Below are positions 58,350 to 64,000 of a DNA stretch of 64,000 nt, in pieces. The notes beneath the pieces are model-generated. The model had not been told where the DNA came from. It worked only from the letters and a program-made list of their open reading frames with translations, and made no database searches. Position 1 is the first letter of the stretch, and the number at the start of each line of letters is the position of its first letter. This DNA comes from CAZYQW01 sp964649825 (lineage in GTDB: Bacteria; Planctomycetota; B15-G4; JADJEK01): assembly GCA_964649825.1 (NCBI GenBank), contig CAZYQW010000147.1, forward strand, positions 1 through 64,000, in the 5' to 3' direction. The translations under genes and the position numbers were made by a program.

Positions 58350-58832
58350 ATGATGAAACGACAGACGCAGATCTCGGTCTTCACGGACAATCGCCCGGGG
58401 ACACTGGCGCGGATCACGGCGGCGCTCGGCAAGCGCGGAGTCAACATCATCGGGGTCGCGGCCTGGGGCGAGACGGACCATGGAGTCATCCGCATGGTGG
58501 TCGACGAGCCGCTGAAGGCGCTCCATCTGCTCGGGGAGCACGGGATGATGTGCACCGAGTCGAAGGTGCTTGGGATCCACCTGCCGAACACGCCCGGCAC
58601 GCTGAATCAGGTCGCGAACCTGCTCGGCAAGAAGAAGGTGAACGTCGATTACTGCTACGGTTCGGACTCCCCCGAGGGCGGCGTGCTGTACCTCAAGGTC
58701 GACGACCTGAGCGCGGCGGAGGAAGCGCTGAAGAACAGCTCGCTCACCGCGCCGAAGGGTTCGAAGGCCCCGCGGAAGGCGGCGAAGCCGGTGGCGAAGA
58801 AGGCGGCGAGGACGAAGGCGGCGAAGGGATAG
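58350..58832 (+). CDS. Two-ACT-domain protein with basic Ala/Lys tail
   Basis: 160 residues; ATG codons at 58350 and 58353 are equally possible starts. The first ACT domain is QISVFTDNRPGTLARITAAL ... IIGVAAWGETDHGVIRMVVD, and the second is LGIHLPNTPGTLNQVANLLG followed by KKKVNVDYCYG. Tandem ACT domains bind small ligands such as amino acids and normally regulate metabolic enzymes. The last 30 residues (KAPRKAAKPVAKKAARTKAA) are a disordered, histone H1-like basic tail, which could bind nucleic acid or lengthen the protein for interaction. It overlaps the convergent YfhO-type gene by 89 bp. Confidence 0.85.
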   Translation: MMKRQTQISVFTDNRPGTLARITAALGKRGVNIIGVAAWGETDHGVIRMVVDEPLKALHLLGEHGMMCTESKVLGIHLPNTPGTLNQVANLLGKKKVNVDYCYGSDSPEGGVLYLKVDDLSAAEEALKNSSLTAPKGSKAPRKAAKPVAKKAARTKAAKG

Positions 58833-61599
58833 CCCCGGGTCCGCGCCTTCGCCGGGCGATGCCGGCGAGGATCGCGAAGAGCGCCGCCGCGAGTCCGACG
58901 TAGGTGAGGGCGCGGCCGCGGCGGAAGCCGGCCGGGTCGTAGCGGACCTCGACGGTCTCGGCTCCGGCCGGGAGCGGCACCGCGCGGAACGCGAAGTTCG
59001 CGACCACGACCGGCGCGGGGTTCCCGTCCACGGTCGCGACGAAGCCCGGCGCGTAGGAGTCGACGATGACGAGGACGCAAGCACCGTCCCCGCCCTCGAG
59101 CCGCGCCACGAGATGCTCGGCCTCGTCGACTTCGAGCGTGACCGACGGGGGCGTCCCGTCCGCGCGTCGCGTTTCCGCCCCCTCGCCCTCGAGCAGCACC
59201 TCGCGCCGCGGGTCGAACGCCGGCGACATCAGTTGGTCGAGGGTTTGCTCCTCGGTCCAGCGCGTGACGTCCTCCGACCGCGAGACCGCGAAGACGCGCG
59301 GCAGCGCGCGGTCGTTCTTCAGCACGAACGAGCTTTTCCCTCGGTGCGTGATGGAGATCCCGTCGGGCAGGGGCTCGGGTACCGCGCCGAACCCGAGGAT
59401 CGCCTTCACCGCCATCAGATCGAGCACGCGCGAGCCGAGCGCCTCGGGATCGGGGAGGTAGGGGATGAAGACGCTGCCGTCGAGGTGGTGGAACCAGTCG
59501 TAGAGGCGGCGCGTGGCGCGGTCCGCGGGTGCGATCGACTTCGGGTCGGGGAGCTCGTCCTCCTTCGGCGCCAACCGCTCGGCGAGGTCGCCGAACCGTC
59601 TCGGCGGGGAGACGGTGTAGCAGTTCGCGTCGAGCAGCCCGTAGCAGCCGGCGAGGTTCGGCGGTACGACGGCGTGCGTCAGCGAGAGTCCGGTGTCGTC
59701 GCCGCAGTAGCGGAAGATCCGGCCGGTCCGGCCGACGTCGCGGCGCGCTTGCTCGATGATCGGATGCGACTCGAGGAAGCCGTCGCGGGGTTTGGGGACG
59801 ATCGACGGCCACGCCGCCGTCGCGAGGTCCACCGCCAGCACGACGATCACGGGACCGAATCGCAGCCACGGCCGCGCGCGCGTCAGCAGCGTCAAGAGCG
59901 CGATTCCCGAGAGCAGGCCGACGAGGCACGCGCGCGTGATGGTGTCGTCCACGAGTTTGGAGTTGGCGCGCTTTGCGTCCTCGGGGACGTGCTCGGGCAG
60001 CCCGAGCTCGCGCGCCATCGTGTGCGCGTTCTCGACCAGCGGCTCGATCGTGCGGTCGTGCTTCAAGACGGACTGACTGAGCCCGACCCCGCCGACGAAG
60101 GACACGACGACGAGGACGACGCCGAGGACGCCCGCCGTCACCAGCGCCGGCTTCTCGCGCCGCGCGACCGCCCCCGCGCCGAGCCCCGCCAGCGCGCAGG
60201 CCGCGAACACGAACACCCCGAGGGCGCGGCGCGGGTCGCCGCCGACGCAGAGCCCGCCGAAGTAGAGCGGGTAGACGACGTACGGGACGCCGACCGCGAA
60301 GGCGCCGAACAGGAACGCGATCAGCGTCAGCGCGCCGCGCCGCACCGATGGAACGATGAGTCCGATCGGGACGAGCGCGAGCGGGACGAGCCCGAAGAAG
60401 ACGGTGTTCTCGATCAAGTTGCCGATCCTGTCGCCGAGACCGGCGACGAGGTCGGCCGGCGTCAGCGCGAGGAGCCGCGGCAGGTTGTAGAGGCTGTCGA
60501 GGTACGCGAAGTCCGGGCGGCCGAACAGCCACGGCAACGCGAGGTCGAGGAGGAACGTCGGACGCAGGCCGCTCGCGACGTACGCCTCCGGTGCCCCGAG
60601 CGCGCGGCGGTTCGCCCAGGCCATCCACTCGACCGACGGCAGGTACTGGATCATCGCGATCAGCGCGCCGACGAACAGCGCCGCGCCGAGCCACGCCATG
60701 CGGCCGAGGAACGCCCGCTTCCCGCCCGCGAACGCGAACGCGAGGAGGAGCGCGATCCACGGCGCGAACGCCATCGTGATCAGCTTCCCCTCCTCGTTCG
60801 CCACGAGCGAGATCGCGGCGGCCGCCGCGAGCACCGCGAGCCCGGCGCCGATCAACTTCGTCCGCGGCAGCGCCAGGTCCGCGCGCGCCGCGCGGACGAC
60901 CGCCCAGAGGATCCACGCGTAGATCGTGTACCCGCCGGTCTGTGGCCACGCGGCGAGCAGTACCACTCCGGCCGTGAGCGACAACAGCCCGAGCCAGACG
61001 ATCGAGCGCGACGTGAACCATCGCTCGACGAAGTAGAGGCCGAGCGGCAGCCACGCGTAGGTGCCGACGTACTGGTAGTAGTGCGCCCGCATCATGAAGT
61101 AGGTGGAGAAGCCGAACGCGAGCCCGCCCACGAACGCGCCGAAGCCGCCGGCGCCGACCTGCCGCAACAAAAGAAACGTGAAGAGCGCGGCGAGCAGGTG
61201 CTGCAGAGCGGCGAGAAAGCCGTACGCGCGCTCTGGCTCCATCCACCGGTAGATGACGTGGAACGGATAGAAGACGCCGTAGAGCGCCTGCGCCAGGTGG
61301 GGGACGCCCCCCGCGTTCGTCTCGTTCCAGAGCGGCACGCGTCCTTCGCGGAGCGCGTCGATCGTGGCCTGATCGTCGGCGCGGAACGAGATCAGCGTGT
61401 CGGACGCCGACGCGACCTCCCCCCGCTTCAACTCCGCGGTGCGCTCGGGCGACAGATCGGAGCGCCACGGCTCGAGGCGATGGGTGTGCATCGGCACGAA
61501 GATCTGGTCGCTCGGGAACGAGCGGCCGAAGAAGACGCACGCGACGACGACGTAGCCGAGGAGCGAGAGCAGGAAGGTCCGACCCGGTCGCTCGCTCAT
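58744..61599 (-). CDS. YfhO-family-like multipass membrane protein
   Basis: 951 residues. A first membrane helix is followed by a periplasmic loop with the pattern SDTLISFRADDQATIDALRE, RVPLWNETNAGGVPHLAQ and YGVFYPFHVIYRWM, seen in YfhO and other GT-C-like membrane proteins. About 12 hydrophobic segments follow to residue 570. The C-terminal periplasmic domain contains GSVFIPYLPDPEALGSRVLD and DSYAPGFVATVDGNPAPVVV with a final membrane helix. YfhO-type proteins are probably glycosyltransferases of cell-envelope polymers. The last 30 residues (Ser/Pro-rich) are the antisense of the ACT protein's basic tail. The start lies 13 bp after trpS. Confidence 0.82.
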   Translation of the reverse strand: MSERPGRTFLLSLLGYVVVACVFFGRSFPSDQIFVPMHTHRLEPWRSDLSPERTAELKRGEVASASDTLISFRADDQATIDALREGRVPLWNETNAGGVPHLAQALYGVFYPFHVIYRWMEPERAYGFLAALQHLLAALFTFLLLRQVGAGGFGAFVGGLAFGFSTYFMMRAHYYQYVGTYAWLPLGLYFVERWFTSRSIVWLGLLSLTAGVVLLAAWPQTGGYTIYAWILWAVVRAARADLALPRTKLIGAGLAVLAAAAAISLVANEEGKLITMAFAPWIALLLAFAFAGGKRAFLGRMAWLGAALFVGALIAMIQYLPSVEWMAWANRRALGAPEAYVASGLRPTFLLDLALPWLFGRPDFAYLDSLYNLPRLLALTPADLVAGLGDRIGNLIENTVFFGLVPLALVPIGLIVPSVRRGALTLIAFLFGAFAVGVPYVVYPLYFGGLCVGGDPRRALGVFVFAACALAGLGAGAVARREKPALVTAGVLGVVLVVVSFVGGVGLSQSVLKHDRTIEPLVENAHTMARELGLPEHVPEDAKRANSKLVDDTITRACLVGLLSGIALLTLLTRARPWLRFGPVIVVLAVDLATAAWPSIVPKPRDGFLESHPIIEQARRDVGRTGRIFRYCGDDTGLSLTHAVVPPNLAGCYGLLDANCYTVSPPRRFGDLAERLAPKEDELPDPKSIAPADRATRRLYDWFHHLDGSVFIPYLPDPEALGSRVLDLMAVKAILGFGAVPEPLPDGISITHRGKSSFVLKNDRALPRVFAVSRSEDVTRWTEEQTLDQLMSPAFDPRREVLLEGEGAETRRADGTPPSVTLEVDEAEHLVARLEGGDGACVLVIVDSYAPGFVATVDGNPAPVVVANFAFRAVPLPAGAETVEVRYDPAGFRRGRALTYVGLAAALFAILAGIARRRRGPGAIPSPPSSSPPSSPPASPPSAGPSNPSAR

Positions 61600-61612
61600 C
61601 GCCGCCGTTCCG

Positions 61613-62599
61613 CTACAGCCCGCACGCGGCGCGGGCTCGGTCGGTCACCTCGCGCGCGACCTCGCGCGCCTTCTTGCCGCCCTCGCGCAGCACGTCCTCG
61701 ACGACCGACGGGTCCGCGTTCAGCTCGGCGAAGCGCGCGCGCGCGCCGGCGAACGTCGCCTCGATCTTCTCCATCAGCGCCTTCTTCGCGTCGCCGTAGC
61801 CGATCGCGCCCTTGCGGTACTTGTCGGCCATCTCCGCCTTCTCGTCGTCGGTGGCGAACAGCGCGTAGAGCGCGAACACGCTGCACGTGTCCGGGTCGAG
61901 CGGCGAGCCCATCGCCTTGCTGTCGGTGACGATCCGGCCGACGAGCTTCTTCAGCGGCTTGCCCGACGCGAAGATCGGGATCGTGTTGTCGTAGCTCTTC
62001 GACATCTTCTGGCCGTCGAGCCCGGGCACCGCTGCGCCTTTCGACAGTTGGTGGCGCGGCTCGATGAAGACCGGCTGCCCGTACTGATGGTTGAACGCCC
62101 GCGCGAACTCGCGCGCCATCTCGAGGTGCTGCACCTGGTCCTTGCCGACCGGCACCACGGTCGCGTCGTAGCCGAGGATGTCGGCCGCCATCAACACCGG
62201 GTAGATGAAGAGGCCGGCCGACGCGGGCAGCCCCTTCGCGGTCTTGTCCTTGTAGCTGACCGCCCGTTCGAGCTCGCCCATCGGAGTGGCGGTGAGGAGC
62301 AGCCAGGTCAGCTCGGTCACCTCGGGGACGTCGGACTGACGGAAGATGATGCTGCGTTCCGGGTCGAGGCCGAGCGCGAGGTAGGTCGCGGCTGCCTCGA
62401 ACGTGTAGGCGCGGAGCTGGGCGGCATCGTGGACGGTGGTGAGCGCGTGGTAGTTGGCGATGAAGTAGAAGGAGCGGCCCGCCTCCTGCGCCGCGAGGTG
62501 CTGGAGGATCGCCCCGAAGTAGTTGCCGAGGTGCAGCGAACCCGATGGTTGGATCCCCGAGAGGTATCGGTCCTTCGGTCGTTGCTTCGCTTCGGTCAC
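61613..62599 (-). CDS. trpS: Tryptophan-tRNA ligase
   Basis: 328 residues from a GTG. The class I signatures are intact: SGIQPSGSLHLGNYFGA (HLGN at 23-26, the HIGH equivalent) and DGQKMSKSYDN (KMSKS at 198-202). GELERAVSYKDK and FIYPVLMAADILGYDATVVP, part of the Trp-binding pocket and dimer region, are typical of bacterial TrpRS. The length is standard. It charges tRNA-Trp in the cytoplasm and is almost certainly essential. It is the first gene of a two-gene minus-strand unit with the YfhO-type gene. Confidence 0.97.
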   Translation of the reverse strand: MTEAKQRPKDRYLSGIQPSGSLHLGNYFGAILQHLAAQEAGRSFYFIANYHALTTVHDAAQLRAYTFEAAATYLALGLDPERSIIFRQSDVPEVTELTWLLLTATPMGELERAVSYKDKTAKGLPASAGLFIYPVLMAADILGYDATVVPVGKDQVQHLEMAREFARAFNHQYGQPVFIEPRHQLSKGAAVPGLDGQKMSKSYDNTIPIFASGKPLKKLVGRIVTDSKAMGSPLDPDTCSVFALYALFATDDEKAEMADKYRKGAIGYGDAKKALMEKIEATFAGARARFAELNADPSVVEDVLREGGKKAREVAREVTDRARAACGL

Positions 62600-62733
62600 G
62601 CGGCCCTCGTCGGCTCAGGATCGGTAGGGACGGCCGACTTCAGCGGTTTTGGCGCCTTCCGTCAAGAAACGCCCCGACCCCGTCGCGCGCGGCGCGACCT
62701 GCGCAGCCGAACCGGAGGCGGACCGGATCGGTA

Positions 62734-62746
62734 CGAGCATTGCTCG
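62734..62746. promoter_or_regulatory. Possible operator palindrome upstream of the first metallothionein
   Basis: CGAGCA-T-TGCTCG is a perfect 6-bp inverted repeat with a one-base centre, about 95 bp before the metallothionein ATG in the divergent trpS/metallothionein space. ArsR/SmtB-type repressors of metallothionein genes bind inverted repeats of broadly similar form, but the classical TGAACA sequence is absent. No smtB-like gene is present in the window. The assignment is tentative. Confidence 0.25.
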
Positions 62747-62841
62747 AGGTCACGCTGCCTGTCCGACGGAACGATGACCGCCTCGCCGTGGCCGGGGAGG
62801 CGACGCATCCATCCGTGCGATGAGAGATCGGAGACAACGCC

Positions 62842-62997
62842 ATGAAGACGTGCGAGATGAAGGGTTGTCCGTGCGAGAAGAACGAGTCGGAGATGATTCA
62901 GCAGGACGGGGCCTACTACTGCTCCTCCGAGTGCGCGCGCAACGCGACCGACGCCAACGGGAAGTGCGGCTGCGGACACCGCGGCTGCTCGAGTTGA
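62842..62997 (+). CDS. SmtA/BmtA-type bacterial metallothionein, copy 1
   Basis: 51 residues with GGAG eight bases upstream. The Cys spacing is that of cyanobacterial SmtA: C4, C9 and C11 (MKGCPCEK), C27 and C31 (GAYYCSSECA), C42 and C44 (KCGCGH), then H46 and C49. The GxYYCSxxCA and CGHxGC motifs are the most diagnostic. Eight Cys and one His would bind Zn2+, Cd2+ or Cu+ in the cytoplasm as a cluster. Known SmtA proteins have nine Cys and two or three His, so the ligand set is slightly smaller. A similar gene follows, and a hairpin terminator starts 3 bp after this stop. Confidence 0.93.
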   Translation: MKTCEMKGCPCEKNESEMIQQDGAYYCSSECARNATDANGKCGCGHRGCSS

Positions 62998-63000
62998 CGG

Positions 63001-63026
63001 AACCGAGGCTTCGCGACCCTCGGTTT
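63001..63026 (+). terminator. Probable rho-independent terminator after metallothionein copy 1
   Basis: A perfect 8-bp stem (AACCGAGG at 63001-63008 and CCTCGGTT at 63018-63025) with a nine-base loop begins 3 bp after the stop codon. It is followed by TTTCTAC, a weak U-tract. This suggests that the two metallothionein genes are transcribed at least partly separately. Confidence 0.55.
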
Positions 63027-63074
63027 CTACAAAACGTCGCCACGATTTCGACGCCGCTGTCGACGAGCATCGAT

Positions 63075-63102
63075 CGCAAGCCTCGATCGCGACGGGCTTG
63101 CG
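63075..63102. repeat. Inverted repeat with 8-bp arms between the metallothionein genes
   Basis: CGCAAGCC (63075-63082) and GGCTTGCG (63095-63102) are perfectly complementary, with a 12-base loop. With the longer inverted repeat just downstream, this stretch could form a structured leader for the second metallothionein mRNA. Two hairpins in so short a region seem more than base composition would give, but this was not tested. Confidence 0.45.
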
Positions 63103-63118
63103 TGCGGAGACCGACCGC

Positions 63119-63152
63119 CCGGCGAGGCCTGGGATCTCGCGGGCCTCGCCGG
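63119..63152. repeat. Inverted repeat with 11-bp perfect arms between the metallothionein genes
   Basis: CCGGCGAGGCC (63119-63129) and GGCCTCGCCGG (63142-63152) form an 11-bp perfect stem with a 12-base loop, about 90 bp before the second metallothionein start. No T-run follows, so it is unlikely to be an intrinsic terminator. A regulator site or part of an attenuating or metal-responsive leader is possible. Confidence 0.55.
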
Positions 63153-63244
63153 AACGAGGGTTGCTCTACTCCTCGAGACGCGCGACGCACGGCCACGGCC
63201 GCACGGCCGAGGGATCGAAGGCGTCCGACGACTGGGAGGGATCG

Positions 63245-63400
63245 ATGAGACGGTGCGAGATGCTCCTGTGCGAGTGCGAGGTGGAGGAGTCGAAGGTCGT
63301 GGAGCGGGACGGCGGCTTCTTCTGCTCGGAAGCATGCGCTCGTGACCAGGCCGACGATGATGGCTTCTGCGGCTGCACCCACGAGGTCTGCGTCGACTGA
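63245..63400 (+). CDS. SmtA/BmtA-type bacterial metallothionein, copy 2
   Basis: 51 residues with GGAGG five bases before the ATG. It keeps every metal-ligand position of copy 1: C4, C9, C11 (LLCECE), C27, C31 (GGFFCSEACA), C42, C44, H46 and C49 (FCGCTHEVC). Other residues differ greatly and the protein is more acidic (QADDDG, VEESKVVE), so the duplication is not recent. The two copies may have separated in metal preference or regulation. Its upstream region has two strong inverted repeats that copy 1 lacks. Confidence 0.92.
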   Translation: MRRCEMLLCECEVEESKVVERDGGFFCSEACARDQADDDGFCGCTHEVCVD

Positions 63401-63495
63401 TCGGCGATCCGCCGTCGCCGCCACGTCGATCGCCGCCGCGATCGAGGAGACCGGCCCGGCCGTCGACCACGGCGCGTTCGTTATGCTCGCGCGTC

Positions 63496-64000
63496 GTGAC
63501 CCTCTTCATCAGCCACGCACCGGAAGACGACGCGGCGGCACGGCGCGTCGAGGAGCAGCTCGGGGCCGCCGGCTTCGTGACGATCCGCCTCGACTCCGAC
63601 GGCAGCGACGGTCGTCCGGCCGTCGGGGACTGGGAGCGAGCGCTCGACCACGCGCTTGCTCGATCCGTGGCGGTCGTCGCGCTCGTGAGCCGGCATTGGG
63701 GCCAGTCGCGATGGTGCCTCGCGGAATGGACGTTGGCGCGCGCGCTCGGCAAGCCGGTGCTCGCGGTGATGGTCGACGGCGACGGGGTTCCGCCCGAGGT
63801 CGGAGCCAACGAGGCGGCTCTGATCGTCGACGTCGCCGGCGGCGAGATCGCCGATCGGATCGTCGCCGGACTCGCGGCGGCCGGCGTCGCGCGCGGCGGT
63901 CCGACCCCGCACCGGCCGCCGTGCCCCGGCCTCTCCCCGTTCGACGAGGCGGATGAGTTCTACTTCGTCGGCCGCGACCACGAGGTGCAGGACGTGCTGG
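63496..64000 (+). CDS. TIR domain plus nSTAND-type NTPase, truncated at the window end
   Basis: The first 168 codons are visible. Residues 1-130 are a TIR domain: box 1 is MTLFISHAPEDDAAARRVEE, and the alpha-C region is VVALVSRHWGQSRWCLAEWT with the likely NAD-hydrolase Glu in LAEW. From about residue 144 the sequence CPGLSPFDEADEFYFVGRD matches the signature that opens nSTAND1-type NTPases (PGLxPFxxxDxxxFFGRE). In this family such proteins commonly end with WD40 repeats, which would lie beyond the window. A GTG start is used. TIR-STAND proteins are frequent in planctomycetes and include candidate immune or stress sensors. Confidence 0.8.
   Translation, partial: MTLFISHAPEDDAAARRVEEQLGAAGFVTIRLDSDGSDGRPAVGDWERALDHALARSVAVVALVSRHWGQSRWCLAEWTLARALGKPVLAVMVDGDGVPPEVGANEAALIVDVAGGEIADRIVAGLAAAGVARGGPTPHRPPCPGLSPFDEADEFYFVGRDHEVQDVL

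Overview
The window is very GC-rich DNA with strong third-position G/C bias and frequent GTG and TTG starts. It looks like a chromosome segment of a bacterium in the Planctomycetota. The indications are an ECF sigma factor next to a TPR-bearing Ser/Thr kinase, SBBP-repeat and TIGR03790-type secreted proteins, several SUMF1-fold proteins, a multihaem c-type cytochrome/beta-propeller protein, and two kinds of C-terminal module repeated on unrelated secreted proteins. The taxonomic call is inference; no rRNA, tRNA or CRISPR array was seen.

Layout. 1-9137: a gene-poor start, a two-gene operon (secreted GyrI-like protein plus a frameshifted VOC gene), the sigma factor/kinase pair, a decayed gene and two secreted proteins. 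9138-9980: remnants of a mobile element (group II intron-type reverse transcriptase fragment, hairpin, short repeats). 9981-37534: an envelope and polysaccharide region with six glycosyltransferase genes (two GT4, three GT2 and one GT2-GT4 fusion), signal peptidase I, a heparinase/alginate-lyase-like lipoprotein and a B12-binding radical SAM protein. Interspersed are a compact candidate RiPP locus (77-residue peptide plus MNIO fusion enzyme), an SBBP-repeat protein, an MFS/flavoprotein pair and an EndoQ-UvrD fusion.

37796-51303: a HEAT-like protein, then a minus-strand run of a SUMF1-fold lipoprotein, a VWA protein, a MacB-like ABC transporter, two more SUMF1-fold membrane or secreted proteins and a carboxypeptidase-regulatory-like protein. 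The run looks like one envelope system and I do not recognise it as characterised. 52125-53440: an ECF sigma factor overlapping its probable membrane anti-sigma factor. 53662-62599: secreted beta-helix and cytochrome proteins, a two-ACT-domain protein with a basic tail, a YfhO-type membrane protein and trpS. 62842-63400: two tandem SmtA-type metallothioneins separated by hairpins. 63496 to the end: the start of a TIR-nSTAND protein cut by the window edge.

The strongest candidates for an undescribed system are the MNIO locus at 16076-17793 and the SUMF1/VWA/ABC run at 41229-51303. The metallothionein pair and the EndoQ-UvrD fusion with its C-terminal clamp-binding motif are next.
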